64,000 nucleotides of DNA from Streptomyces sp. RPT161 (GTDB lineage Bacteria > Actinomycetota > Actinomycetes > Streptomycetales > Streptomycetaceae). Location of the stretch: positions 90,476 through 154,475 of the forward strand of contig NZ_JAPZVN010000015.1 in assembly GCF_027533845.1 (NCBI RefSeq). Direction: 5' to 3'. The notes below the pieces were generated by a model. The model did no database searches. It had not been told where the DNA came from and saw only the letters and a list, made by a program, of their open reading frames with translations. Made by a program: the position numbers and the translations under genes. Positions within the stretch are counted from its first letter, which is position 1, and each line of letters starts with the position of its first letter. Positions 10,960 to 19,698 of the stretch are shown here, piece after piece.

Positions 10960-12102
10960 TCAGATGTGCAGTCCGGTCGCGACCGCCTCGCGCAGTGCGC
11001 GCCATGCGGCGGCGAGGCGTGCCTCGCTGTCCGTCGCCGCCTTGCGGACCACCGTCTCGTACGAGATGCCGAGCCGCTCCAGTTCGTCCAACGCCGCCTT
11101 AGCGCTGTCCTGTTCGCCCATCAGCGTGTCGCCGCGCAGGTCGCAGTGGTGTACCGCCGCCTCCAGGGTGGGCAGCGTCATGGCGCTGACCGTGCCCCAG
11201 GCGACGATGCCGTCCACATAGCCGGTGCCGGGCCGCTCGGGGTCGCGCACCGCGGTGTCGGACCACATCAGCCGCTGCGGTCTGGCCCCTGCCGCGCGCA
11301 GTGCGCGCCACCGCTCGCTGCCCAGCCGCTCCTCGTAGACCTGGTACATCAGGCGGGCGTTGGTCAGTGCCGCGGTGCCGCGCATCGTACGAGCGGCGGC
11401 CCGGGTCGGCTCGTCCAGGCCGCGCAGTTCGTCCAGCCGGACGTCCACCTCGGTGTCGAGCCAGCTGACGGGGAAGGATGCCAGCGAGGCGATCGCGGAG
11501 AGCCGCTCGCCCTCGGCCAGGGCGCGCTCCATCCCGTCGAAGTACGCGTCGACCGTCTCACGGTAACGCGCCACCGAGAAGATCCCGGTGGCGTGCACGC
11601 TGATCCCCCGGCCCAGACAGTCGCGTATCGCGGCGAGCCCCTCGATGGTGGCCGGGATCTTCACCAGCGCGTTGGGCCGGTCCAGGGCCCGCCACAGCTC
11701 GGCCGCCGCCCTGGTGGTGGCGGCCGCGTCATGGCACAGCCCCGGGTCGAGGTCCACCGAGACCTGTCCGTCATGGCCCTGGGTCTTCTCGAAGACCTCG
11801 TTCAGCTCGTCGCACGCCTCGCGGGCGTCGTGCACCTGTAGCGCGCGCAGCGCCTCGCCGACGGTGGCGCCGCGGTAGGCGAGTCGCACCAGTTGGTCCC
11901 GGTAGACGGGATCACCGGTCACGGCTTCGGCGAGGGTTCCCGGATCGCATACGACTCCTCTGACCCCGGCGTCCTTGATGAGGCGGGCCAGGCAGCCGGA
12001 GACGATCAGGCTCCGGTGGACGCCTTCCACCCAGGGCGAGACGCCCTCGGCGATCAACGGGTGCAGATCGCCGCCACTCGCCACTGCCGCCGGGTCCTTC
12101 AT
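10960..12102 (-). CDS. tal: Transaldolase-family protein
   Basis: A 380-residue transaldolase homologue starting at the ATG at 12100-12102 behind AGGAGTGGT. The Schiff-base lysine is present as Lys148 in NALVKIPAT. The C-terminal half follows the actinobacterial Tal/TalA pattern (SVHATGIFSVARYR, PQRLMWSD). Two active-site segments are unusual. The block normally reading WLD(D/N)LSR is WVEGVHR, and the block normally reading TSNPTIF is VCDPGTL, which replaces the catalytic Asp and the conserved Asn. Inside this shikimate-type cluster it may raise erythrose-4-phosphate for the DAHP synthase, or it may be a repurposed aldolase. It is on the strand shared by all genes from here to 23.7 kb. Confidence 0.85.
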   Translation of the reverse strand: MKDPAAVASGGDLHPLIAEGVSPWVEGVHRSLIVSGCLARLIKDAGVRGVVCDPGTLAEAVTGDPVYRDQLVRLAYRGATVGEALRALQVHDAREACDELNEVFEKTQGHDGQVSVDLDPGLCHDAAATTRAAAELWRALDRPNALVKIPATIEGLAAIRDCLGRGISVHATGIFSVARYRETVDAYFDGMERALAEGERLSAIASLASFPVSWLDTEVDVRLDELRGLDEPTRAAARTMRGTAALTNARLMYQVYEERLGSERWRALRAAGARPQRLMWSDTAVRDPERPGTGYVDGIVAWGTVSAMTLPTLEAAVHHCDLRGDTLMGEQDSAKAALDELERLGISYETVVRKAATDSEARLAAAWRALREAVATGLHI

Positions 12103-12167
12103 GGCAGTACCACCACTCCTCTTGTCTCGGGGGCGGCCAGGCGCGAAGCCCCCGGAAGAATCCCCGC

Positions 12168-12195
12168 GCCCCCGCCCGGGATCCCGGGGGCGGCG
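12168..12195. repeat. GC-rich palindrome in the tal leader region
   Basis: The 149-bp spacer between the FMN reductase stop and the transaldolase start is extremely GC-rich. It contains the palindrome CCCGGGATCCCGGG (12175-12188), extended imperfectly by CGCCCCCG and GGGCGGCG. It can form a stable hairpin and may attenuate read-through into the transaldolase gene. No functional evidence beyond the symmetry. Confidence 0.35.
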
Positions 12196-12251
12196 CCCCC
12201 GGCGCGGGCCCCGGCCGAGGGCACTCGGAAGACCGCTCCAGCGGTCGGACG

Positions 12252-12836
12252 TCAGCCGCTGTACGGGTGCCGCGCCTTCCACTCCACCAACGCCCCGGCC
12301 CACCAGGCGAGTTGGTCCAGCAGCGCCTTGGCGGCGTTCTCCGCGCCGGTGGGGTTCCGCAGCTCGCCCTTGTCGTCGAACTGGTCCCACGGCTGGTGGA
12401 AGACGACGGTCTGCCGGATGGTCATGGCGTGCGCCTCGGAGAAGATCGGCCGCAGGTGCTCCACCGCCCGGATGCCACCGGCCTGGCCGCCGTAGCTGAT
12501 GAAGCCGACCGGCTTGGCGTGCCACTCCACCGTGTGCCAGTCGATCAGCGCCTTCAGCGAGCCGGGGTAGCTGTGGTTGTACTCGGGGGTGACCACGACG
12601 AAGGCGTCCGCCTCGGCCAGCCGCGGGCCGACCTTGCCCAGGCTCTCGGTGAGCTCGGGCCCGGGCTCGTCGGTGAGCCGGTTGGGCAGGTCGTAGTCGG
12701 CGAGGTCGACCAGGTCTATCTGAAGGTCCTCGCGCTGTCCGGCGATGCCGGTGAACCAATTCGCGATGGTCGGGCCGAGCCGTCCCTTGCGAACGCTGCC
12801 AATGATCACCGCGACGCGAATGCGGTCACTCGACAT
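12252..12836 (-). CDS. NADPH-dependent FMN reductase family flavoprotein
   Basis: A 194-residue flavodoxin-fold reductase. The N-terminus is VAVIIGSVRKGRLGPTIANW, with the phosphate-binding GSVRKGR loop. The VVTPEYNHSYPGSLKALIDW block is diagnostic of the NADPH:FMN reductase/quinone reductase (YieF-SsuE) family. The start at 12834-12836 has GAGGGAAAGTC upstream, and a second ATG 18 bp further up is less likely. It may supply reduced flavin or reduce a quinone intermediate next to the flavin monooxygenase encoded 333 bp upstream. It is on the same strand as its neighbours but has its own upstream spacer containing a palindrome. Confidence 0.85.
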   Translation of the reverse strand: MSSDRIRVAVIIGSVRKGRLGPTIANWFTGIAGQREDLQIDLVDLADYDLPNRLTDEPGPELTESLGKVGPRLAEADAFVVVTPEYNHSYPGSLKALIDWHTVEWHAKPVGFISYGGQAGGIRAVEHLRPIFSEAHAMTIRQTVVFHQPWDQFDDKGELRNPTGAENAAKALLDQLAWWAGALVEWKARHPYSG

Positions 12837-13169
12837 GACTTTCCCTCTCGACATCGGAAACTGAAACTAACACCTTGGATGTTGCGGTTGTGACCGTGTT
12901 CGCGGTGCCGCCAATCACGCCTGCGGCAGGTTCGATTGAGGTCCGTACCAAACGCCGCCAATGGGCGTCGACAGCGACATCAGACATCCAGAATCAAGTG
13001 GAGGTAAGGCCTCGTTGGGTATTTTCCATTTCACACCCCCACCCTTCCGGACAATCTAGACGGTACATGTCTAGATTGCGTGCCGCAACCCCAACCCCCC
13101 TTATTCACCGGCTAGTTGGAGCGCCGCTATCAGGCCTTGCGGCGCGCCACGCAATTGCCGGTTCCGCGA
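12837..13169. promoter_or_regulatory. 333-bp AT-richer spacer upstream of the FMN reductase
   Basis: No gene is visible. The stretch is noticeably richer in A/T than its surroundings and holds the perfect inverted repeat described at 13052-13078. It probably carries the promoter for the leftward FMN reductase-transaldolase unit. Confidence 0.4.
13052..13078. promoter_or_regulatory. Perfect 10-bp inverted repeat, TetR/MarR-type operator candidate
   Basis: The arms CAATCTAGAC (13052-13061) and GTCTAGATTG (13069-13078) are exact reverse complements around the 7-bp spacer GGTACAT. The symmetry, the length and the TAGAC...GTCTA core resemble operators of TetR- or MarR-family repressors. No such repressor gene lies in the window. 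It may be encoded in the missing left part of the cluster. Confidence 0.5.
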
Positions 13170-14774
13170 TTATGTGGAGATTCTGCGGAGGGCCGATCCC
13201 AACTCCGCCTCCAGCCGGTTCAGATCGCCCTCATGGCCGTGCGCGGCGATGTGTCCGTCCGGCCGCACCAGGTAGTAACCGGCCCGGCGGCAGTCCGCCT
13301 GCACCGCGGCGTCCCGCCGGGGCAGCCGCACCACCCGTACGTTCGGCCAACGCGCCGCGATATGGCCGACCTCGGCCAGCCAGGCGGCCTCGTCCGCCGG
13401 CGGCAGCACCGCCAACGTCCAGCCCAGCGGATCCACCCCCGGCCCCGACACGCCCAACTCCAGCGCCAACCGCCGCGGGAACACCGCGCCGATCCGCAGC
13501 GCGCCCGGCACCCGCCTGCGCACCCGGCAGCCGGACCAGCCGGAGGGCCGCTGCGTCTCCCGCACCGGCGGGTACGCCAGCCGCCGCCCGGCCATCACCG
13601 GAGCGTAGAGCCTGGTCACCGCCCCCGTACGGTCCAACAACCGGAACGCGGTGTCACGGGCCAATACCTTCGCCGGATGATGGGCCACCCAGGCCCGGGT
13701 CTGCAGATCGGTGTCCCGCACGATCTGCCGGGTCGCCTCGGAGCGCTCCGCGCCGTAGCTGTCCAGCAGCGAACTCGGCGACTCGCCGCGGATCACCGCG
13801 GCCAGTTTCCAGCCGAGGTTGTGCGCGTCCTGCAGCCCGTTGTTCATGCCCTGACCACCGGCCGGACTGTGCACGTGCGCCGCGTCGCCGGCCAGGAACA
13901 CCCGGCCGCGCTGGAAGTCGGAGGCGTGCCGGGCGTGCACCCGGAACACCGCCTGCCACACCGGCTCGCTGATCCGCACCCCGCGCGGACCGCGCTCGTC
14001 GATGATCGCCTGCATCATCTCGGCGCTGACCTCGTGCCTGCCCTCCGGCATCACCGACAGGAACCGGAAGACACCGCCCGGCATCGGCACGATCACCAGC
14101 GCACCGGTCGGCGCCTGGTAGAACCGGCACTCGTCGGCCGGAAGTTGGCCCTCGATCCGGGTGTCGATCAGCGCGAACGCCATCTCGTAGGTGGTGCCCT
14201 GGAAGCCGACGCCCAGCTGGCCGCGCACCGCGCTGCCCGCGCCGTCCGCACCGACCACGAACGGTGCGCGCACCCGCTCCACCACACCGTCGCCGTACTC
14301 CAGCACGGCTGTCACACCGTCGCTGGCCTCGATGCGGCCGGAGAAGTCCACGTCGTCCAGGGCCAGCAGCCGCACCCCGCGCTCGACCTTGCCGCCGAGC
14401 GCGTGCAGCCGCTCGGTGAGCAGCCGCTCGGTGACATGCTGCGGCAGCACCCGGCAGGCGGTGTCCTCGGTCAGGCCGAACGAGGCCAGCGGGCGCCGCT
14501 CGGAGAAGTAGCTCAACGTGTTGATCAGCACCGACTCGCGGCGCACAGCGTCCTGGAGCCCGCAGTCCTCCAGGATGTCGAGGGCGCGCGGCCACACCGA
14601 CAGCGCCTTGGGAGCCCGCATCGGCTCCGGCGCCCGGTCGACCACCCGCACCCGCACCCCGCGCCGCAGCAGTTCGCAGGCGGCCAGCAGACCGGTGGGG
14701 CCGGCGCCGACGACCAGGACGTCGAAGTCCTGGTCCGCCGCCTTCCGACCGGCCCCCGTGGATGTCGCAGTCAT
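13170..14774 (-). CDS. FAD-dependent aromatic monooxygenase (RdmE/PheA type)
   Basis: A 534-residue class A flavoprotein hydroxylase. It has the N-terminal FAD motif VVGAGPTGLLAACELL at about residues 20-35, the NADPH/FAD motif VVGADGAGSAVRGQL, and the second FAD motif VFLAGDAAHVHSPAGGQGMN. Beyond about residue 400 is a C-terminal thioredoxin-like domain, as in phenol hydroxylase-type and anthracycline (RdmE) enzymes. The chosen ATG at 14772-14774 has GGAGCCGAG upstream. It should hydroxylate an aromatic ring with NAD(P)H and O2, and may form a quinone by oxidative decarboxylation of an aminohydroxybenzoate. That step is inference. It is 13 bp downstream of the arylamine N-acyltransferase gene, in one operon. 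Confidence 0.88.
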   Translation of the reverse strand: MTATSTGAGRKAADQDFDVLVVGAGPTGLLAACELLRRGVRVRVVDRAPEPMRAPKALSVWPRALDILEDCGLQDAVRRESVLINTLSYFSERRPLASFGLTEDTACRVLPQHVTERLLTERLHALGGKVERGVRLLALDDVDFSGRIEASDGVTAVLEYGDGVVERVRAPFVVGADGAGSAVRGQLGVGFQGTTYEMAFALIDTRIEGQLPADECRFYQAPTGALVIVPMPGGVFRFLSVMPEGRHEVSAEMMQAIIDERGPRGVRISEPVWQAVFRVHARHASDFQRGRVFLAGDAAHVHSPAGGQGMNNGLQDAHNLGWKLAAVIRGESPSSLLDSYGAERSEATRQIVRDTDLQTRAWVAHHPAKVLARDTAFRLLDRTGAVTRLYAPVMAGRRLAYPPVRETQRPSGWSGCRVRRRVPGALRIGAVFPRRLALELGVSGPGVDPLGWTLAVLPPADEAAWLAEVGHIAARWPNVRVVRLPRRDAAVQADCRRAGYYLVRPDGHIAAHGHEGDLNRLEAELGSALRRIST

Positions 14775-14787
14775 CTCGGCTCCGCCC

Positions 14788-15588
14788 TCAGCTCGTCCGC
14801 ACGCCCGTGGTGCCGCCCTCGACCACCGGTTCCCTCGGCAGCTTGTCGAGACCGAAACCGAAGTACTTCTTGTACGCCTCAAGCACCGCCGCGTCGTCGG
14901 GCAGCACCTCCTTGGCGCGCTCCTCGCCGTCCACCCGGGTCAGCTGGTTGCCCTTCAGCGTCACCAGGCCGTTCTCGGTCCGTACGGAACAGAACAGCGC
15001 CTGGAGGAACGACGAGTCGGGGGCGGTGCGGTACCACCACAGGCTGGGGCCGAAGTCCTCGATGCGGACCGGCTGTTGCTCCAGCTGGTAGAGCGGCTTG
15101 CCGTTCAGCAGCACGTCGACGGCGCCGCTTTCGGTCTCCACCAGCTGGTAGTCGCCGTGCGGATCCTTTTGCACCTCACGGGAGTTCAGCGGCAGCGGAT
15201 GCCGGCTGTTGCGGCCGAAGCCGGTGTCCACCAGCCAGGGCTCGTCGAGTTGCACCCGCAGCGCCAGGTGGCCGAGCAGCGGCCCCAGTCCGTCCGGCCG
15301 GTAGACCCGGCCCGGCAGGATGTCGACCGTGAAGCCCAACGAGCGCAGCAGGAAGGCCAGCGCCGGGTTCACCTCGTAGCAGCCGCCGCCGCGTCGTTTG
15401 CGGACGATCTTCTCCAGCACCCGCTCGTCCATGAAGATGGGCTCGTCCAGGTGGTAGTCGAGGTTCTCGAACGGCACGGTCAGCACCTGGCGTTCCTGAA
15501 GGTGCCGCAGCGCATGAATATCGGCGGACGTCGGCTTCGTCGCGCCGATGCGCCTGAGGTATTCATCCACCAGGGTCTGGTCCAGCAT
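14788..15588 (-). CDS. Arylamine N-acetyltransferase family enzyme (amide synthase)
   Basis: A 266-residue NAT-fold enzyme with a complete Cys-His-Asp triad: Cys70 in RRGGGCYEVN, His107 in LLGHLALRV and Asp121 in WLVDTGFG. AAGGAGA sits in front of the ATG at 15586-15588. NAT-family enzymes transfer acyl groups from thioesters to aromatic amines or hydrazines; RifF-type members release ansamycin chains by amide formation. With a KASIII gene 51 bp upstream and aminobenzoate genes in the same transcript, it probably N-acylates the amino-hydroxybenzoate with a beta-ketoacyl unit. This resembles the NAT proposed for diaza-anthraquinone antibiotics. The acyl donor and substrate are inferred. Confidence 0.88.
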   Translation of the reverse strand: MLDQTLVDEYLRRIGATKPTSADIHALRHLQERQVLTVPFENLDYHLDEPIFMDERVLEKIVRKRRGGGCYEVNPALAFLLRSLGFTVDILPGRVYRPDGLGPLLGHLALRVQLDEPWLVDTGFGRNSRHPLPLNSREVQKDPHGDYQLVETESGAVDVLLNGKPLYQLEQQPVRIEDFGPSLWWYRTAPDSSFLQALFCSVRTENGLVTLKGNQLTRVDGEERAKEVLPDDAAVLEAYKKYFGFGLDKLPREPVVEGGTTGVRTS

Positions 15589-15639
15589 CGCCGTCTCCTT
15601 ACCAGGTCGGGTTCTTCGGTGCGCTTGAGGGTGGGATCG

Positions 15640-16656
15640 CTACCACCTGAGCAGGGTCAGGCCCATTGCCATGCCGCCGCCGAACGCGGCCAGCAGGATC
15701 AGGTCGCCGGTGCCGACGGCACCCGCCCGGGCGGCATGATCGAGCGTTATCGGAACCGACGCGGCTCCGGTGTTGCCCAGCTCTTCGAACGTGGTGCGGG
15801 TGCGCTCGAAGGGAATGTCCAACCGCTGTGCGAGGTCTTCGAGCATCCGCCCGTTGGCCTGATGCGGTACGAAGTGCGCGAGGTCCGCCGCCGGGACCCC
15901 GGTGTCCACCAGGAAGTCACGGATGCCCTCGGTCACCGTCTCGGCGACGAAGTCGCGGACCCCGCGGCCGTTCATGGCGAAGTAGTGCAGCCCGGCCCGC
16001 ACCGTCTCGGCGGAGGGCGGGATACGGCTGCCGCCCGCCGGGACCTGGATCAGGTCCCGCTCGGCGCCGTAGCCGGCCAGTCGGCCCGCCAGCAGCTCGC
16101 CGGCGCCGGACCTGCCCAGCACCACCGCCCCGGCGCCGTCCCCGAAGAGGATCGCGGTGCGCCGGTCGGCCGGGTCGAGGATGCGCGAGTAGACGTCCGC
16201 GCCGATCACCAGCGCGTACTCGGAATCCGTGCCGCGCAGGATGCCCTCGGCAGTGGTCAACGCGAACAGGAAACTGCTGCACACCGCGTTCACGTCGAAG
16301 GCGGCGGTGCCGGGGCGGGCCCCGATCTCGTCCGCCACAATGGCCGCGGTGGGCGGCTGCGGGGAATCCGGGGTGGAGGTCGCCACGATGACCAGCGAAA
16401 GGTCCGCCGCACTGATCCCGGCACTCTCCAAAGCGGCCCGCCCGGCGATCACCGCGAGGTCGGAGGTCGCCTCGTCCGGCTTCGCACGGCGTCGGTTGCG
16501 TATTCCGGTCTTGCCGAAAATCCATTCGTCGGTCACCCCGGCCGGTTCGCCGACCTCCGCGTTGGTGACCACATGGGCCGGTAGGTAGGAACCGGTTCCC
16601 ACGATGCCGATGGTGGAAGTGGACCGGGCGGCGCGGTTTATCCCTGTCGTAATCAT
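15640..16656 (-). CDS. 3-oxoacyl-ACP synthase III (FabH-like KASIII)
   Basis: A 338-residue KASIII enzyme with the catalytic triad Cys126 (VNAVCSSFLFAL), His265 (VPHQANGR) and Asn295 (GNTGAAS). The N-terminal GTGSYLPAHVVTN and the IGADVYSRILDPADR block are typical of FabH. GAGGGG precedes the ATG at 16654-16656. KASIII enzymes condense an acyl-CoA with malonyl-ACP to a beta-ketoacyl thioester. In this PKS-free cluster the product is probably the short beta-ketoacyl unit passed to the adjacent arylamine N-acyltransferase. No acyl carrier protein gene is visible in Region A, so the enzyme may use the primary-metabolic ACP or a carrier encoded to the left. Confidence 0.88.
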   Translation of the reverse strand: MITTGINRAARSTSTIGIVGTGSYLPAHVVTNAEVGEPAGVTDEWIFGKTGIRNRRRAKPDEATSDLAVIAGRAALESAGISAADLSLVIVATSTPDSPQPPTAAIVADEIGARPGTAAFDVNAVCSSFLFALTTAEGILRGTDSEYALVIGADVYSRILDPADRRTAILFGDGAGAVVLGRSGAGELLAGRLAGYGAERDLIQVPAGGSRIPPSAETVRAGLHYFAMNGRGVRDFVAETVTEGIRDFLVDTGVPAADLAHFVPHQANGRMLEDLAQRLDIPFERTRTTFEELGNTGAASVPITLDHAARAGAVGTGDLILLAAFGGGMAMGLTLLRW

Positions 16657-16875
16657 CGTTGACCCCTCGTTTTCCGCAGGCTGGTCCTTCTGTGAAGGCG
16701 AAAGGGATTCCAGGCCGCCCGCGAAATCGATCGTCCCGCGTTCCGGAGAGACCGGGCAAAGCCTGTGCCCCTACCTTGTCAAGTACGGTGGCGGCGGCCC
16801 CGCCGCCCAAGGTGATTGCGTCATGAATGCGCTGTGCGTGCCGCGGCGCCCGAGCGGCGCCGCGGCACCCTGGCA

Positions 16876-18759
16876 TCAGGTCGGTACCGCGGCCAGCGCC
16901 AGTTCGGTGAGCAGTGTGCCGACGATGCGCGGCCCGTCCTGGGTCAGCACCGACTCGGCGTGGAACTGCATGGACGCGAAGTGCGGTCCGCGCAGCGCGT
17001 GCACCTCGCCGGTGCGCGGATCCCGGCTGACCTCCACCTCTCCCACGCCCGGGCAGTCCACCCGGTCCGCGTCGCTGCGGGCGGCGAACGTGTTGTAGAA
17101 GCCGACCCGTTCAGGCCGCCCGAACAGGTCGATCTCCCGTTGCACGCCCTGGTTGGGCACCCTCCGGCGCACCAGGTCGAAGCCGAGCGCCAGGCTGAGC
17201 ACCTGGTGGCTCAGACAGACCGCCAGGAACGGGCGCCGCCGCTCCAGCAACTGGGCGGTGGCAGACCTCAGATGGGCGATCTTGGGGTGGTTCTCCTCCC
17301 GTGGATCGCCCGGCCCGGGACCCATCACGACCAGGTCGTGGCCGTCGAAGGCGTACGGCTCGTCGAAGCGCCGTACCGCCACCTCAAGGCCCATGGAGCG
17401 AAGTTGCTGCTCGATCATCGACGTGAAGGTGTCCTCCGCGTCGACCACCAGCACCCGCCGCCCCGCCAACTGAGATGCTGGACAGGCGCGTTGCTCCCGG
17501 TCCGCCAGCCAGAAGTCGGCTATGCCGGTGTTGCGCCGCTCAAGTGCCGCCAGCACGCTGGGGTGTTGCCCGAACCGTCGCGGCCCCGACTCCAGCGCCG
17601 CCAGCAGCCCGGCCGCCTTGGCCCGGGTCTCGGCCACCTCCGACTCCGGGTGGGAGTGCCGTACCAGTGTCGCGCCGACCCCGATCCGCATCCGGCCGCC
17701 GCCGTCGATGTCGGCGGTGCGGATGAGGATGGCGGAGTCCAGCGTGCGCTCCCCGTTCGCGTCGCGGCCGATGAGCGCGGCCACGCCGCTGTAGTAGCCG
17801 CGGCCCTGCGGCTCGTACCGGCCGATCACCCGGCAGGCGCTCTCCAGCGGGGAACCGGTGACGGTGGGCGCGAACATCGTCTCCCGCAGGATGTCCCGCG
17901 GGTCACTGGTGGTGTGCCCCTCGATGAAGTACTCGGTGTGCGCGAGACGTGCCATCTCCTTCAGGTAGGGGCCCACCACCCGGCCGCCGCCGTCGCAGAT
18001 CCGGGCCATCATCTTCAGTTCCTCGTCCACCACCATGTACAGCTCGTCGGCCTCCTTGCGGTCGGCGAGGAAGTCCATCACCTCCGGCAGGGTCGGCCCG
18101 GACGGCGGATAGCGGTAGGTGCCGCTGATCGGGTTCATCACGGCGGTACCGCCGCGCACGCTGATGTGCCGCTCGGGTGTGGCGCCGACGAACGTCCTGG
18201 TGCCGGTGTGCACGATGAACGTCCAGTACGCCCCCGACTCCCGCTCCAGCAGCCGGCGGAAGAAGACCAGCGCGCTGCGCGGGGTGAAGTCGGAGATGTC
18301 GGCGACGAACGAGCGCTTGATGACGAAGTTCGCGCCCTCCCCCGTGCCGATCTCGTCGGCGATCACCCGGCGGACGATGTCGGCGTACGCCTCGTCGTCC
18401 ACGTCGAAGTCCCCGCCGTCCAGCCGGATCGGCAGGTCGGGGATCCGGTCCAGCAGTTCCCTGGACGGGACGGTCGCCTGGCCGGTGACGGTCATCGCGA
18501 TCAGCGGTGATCCGTCGTCGGCGGAGGTGAAGCCGCGCTCCGCGATCTGCCGGTAGGGGACGATCGCCAGCACCTCGTGGCGCGGGGCGCCGGTCGGACC
18601 GTCGGACAGCGGTATCGCGGCCAGCGTGTCCGGGGTGGACACCTCGCCGAGCAGAACCTCCAGCGCCTCCGGGCCGGTCGACTCCGGCCGGTGCAGCACC
18701 GCGAACGGCGGTGGGGTCGGCGCCAGCACCTGTTGGAACAGCTCCTCGGCGGCGCTCAT
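16876..18759 (-). CDS. 2-amino-2-deoxyisochorismate synthase (PhzE-like, with glutaminase domain)
   Basis: A 627-residue PhzE homologue. The N-terminal two thirds form the chorismate-using synthase ([47 protein letters not shown]). The last third is a glutamine amidotransferase with Cys515 (AVCLSHQVL) and the MQFHAES motif. Length and domain order match PhzE (about 627 residues), not TrpE. It should aminate chorismate at C2 to ADIC. Its start codon overlaps the stop of the PhzD-like gene (ATGA at 18756-18759), so the two are translationally coupled, as expected for consecutive enzymes. It co-occurs with a PabAB fusion, giving two different chorismate aminases in one cluster. Confidence 0.92.
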   Translation of the reverse strand: MSAAEELFQQVLAPTPPPFAVLHRPESTGPEALEVLLGEVSTPDTLAAIPLSDGPTGAPRHEVLAIVPYRQIAERGFTSADDGSPLIAMTVTGQATVPSRELLDRIPDLPIRLDGGDFDVDDEAYADIVRRVIADEIGTGEGANFVIKRSFVADISDFTPRSALVFFRRLLERESGAYWTFIVHTGTRTFVGATPERHISVRGGTAVMNPISGTYRYPPSGPTLPEVMDFLADRKEADELYMVVDEELKMMARICDGGGRVVGPYLKEMARLAHTEYFIEGHTTSDPRDILRETMFAPTVTGSPLESACRVIGRYEPQGRGYYSGVAALIGRDANGERTLDSAILIRTADIDGGGRMRIGVGATLVRHSHPESEVAETRAKAAGLLAALESGPRRFGQHPSVLAALERRNTGIADFWLADREQRACPASQLAGRRVLVVDAEDTFTSMIEQQLRSMGLEVAVRRFDEPYAFDGHDLVVMGPGPGDPREENHPKIAHLRSATAQLLERRRPFLAVCLSHQVLSLALGFDLVRRRVPNQGVQREIDLFGRPERVGFYNTFAARSDADRVDCPGVGEVEVSRDPRTGEVHALRGPHFASMQFHAESVLTQDGPRIVGTLLTELALAAVPT

Positions 18760-19433
18760 ACGGCGGCCCCGCGCAGCGCGTGGGCGAACCGGTCGGCTCC
18801 GCGGTCCAGTTGGCCGATGACCGCATCGGCGGTGGTGACCACGGCGCAGCGCCGCGCCGCGTACTCCACCGCCAGCCGGTGGTACTCGGGCGAGAAGTCG
18901 CCAACCGCGTCGGCGACCAGGAACGGCTGGATGTCGTTGGTGAACGCCTCCACCGCCGTCATCAGCACTCCGACGTGCGCGTACACCCCGCCGATCACCA
19001 ACTGGTCGCGGTCATGGGCGCGCATCCGCTCCAGCAGCCCGGACTGGAAGAAGGCGCTGTAGCGCCACTTGGTGAACACCCAGTCGCCCGGTGCGGGGGC
19101 GAGCGCGTCCACCACCTCCCGGTCGGTGGGCGAGGTGCGCATGCCGGGCCCCCAGAAGTCCTTGAGCAGACCGCGCTGTTCCTCGGTCATGCCGCCGGGC
19201 TGCGCCGTATAGGCCACCGGCATGCCGAGGGCGGTGGCCCGCTCCCGCAACCGGGCCAGGTTGCGCACCAGTTCATGCCGCAGGTCGTCGGGAAAGGGCT
19301 TGAGGAAGTAACGCTGCATGTCGTGGATGAGCAGCACCGCGCGGTCCGGGTCGACCGTCCACTCGGCGGTGCTGGCGGGCAGTTGGGCCGCGGTGGGCAT
19401 CGGATAGGGGTCGATGGCGGGTATGCCTGCCAT
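18756..19433 (-). CDS. PhzD-like isochorismatase (trans-2,3-dihydro-3-hydroxyanthranilate synthase)
   Basis: A 225-residue isochorismatase-family hydrolase. Catalytic residues align with PhzD numbering: Asp38 in [10 protein letters not shown] and Lys122 in [10 protein letters not shown]. The usual cysteine of the superfamily is replaced in [16 protein letters not shown], the hallmark of the PhzD/EntB metal-independent vinyl-ether hydrolases. It should remove the enolpyruvyl group of ADIC to give DHHA. It might equally hydrolyse the 4-amino analogue made by PabAB, which cannot be decided here. It is followed by the EntA-like dehydrogenase, not PhzF, within the window, which points to an aromatic aminohydroxybenzoate instead of a phenazine. 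Confidence 0.92.
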   Translation of the reverse strand: MAGIPAIDPYPMPTAAQLPASTAEWTVDPDRAVLLIHDMQRYFLKPFPDDLRHELVRNLARLRERATALGMPVAYTAQPGGMTEEQRGLLKDFWGPGMRTSPTDREVVDALAPAPGDWVFTKWRYSAFFQSGLLERMRAHDRDQLVIGGVYAHVGVLMTAVEAFTNDIQPFLVADAVGDFSPEYHRLAVEYAARRCAVVTTADAVIGQLDRGADRFAHALRGAAV

Positions 19434-19495
19434 GGCGTTCTCTCGTTTCTGAAGTCGCTGTGGTGGTGTGCGAGCTGGAGCATGCGGCGGATCGG

Positions 19496-19517
19496 CTCAC
19501 GGCGGCGCCGCCGTGAG
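19496..19517. repeat. 22-bp perfect palindrome between dehydrogenase and PhzD-like genes
   Basis: CTCACGGCGGC followed directly by GCCGCCGTGAG is an exact palindrome. It lies in a 265-bp spacer with no gene (19434-19698), 63 bp upstream of the PhzD-like start on the transcribed (minus) strand. It could be an operator or a hairpin attenuator that tunes expression of the downstream phzD-phzE pair. No U tract follows. Confidence 0.5.
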
Positions 19518-19698
19518 TACCCGCGGCCGGAGGGGCGAGCGCCTGAAGGACGCCGCGGCGCCGCCGGTCCGCGCCGTACGGGTCCGTGTCGCCGTCGCGG
19601 GGGTGACGACTCCCGCCGCGACGGCGAACGGCCACCAGGATGTGGACCGGCGGCCATGCCACTGCCGCGACCCACGGCTCACGATCCGCCGGACAGGC

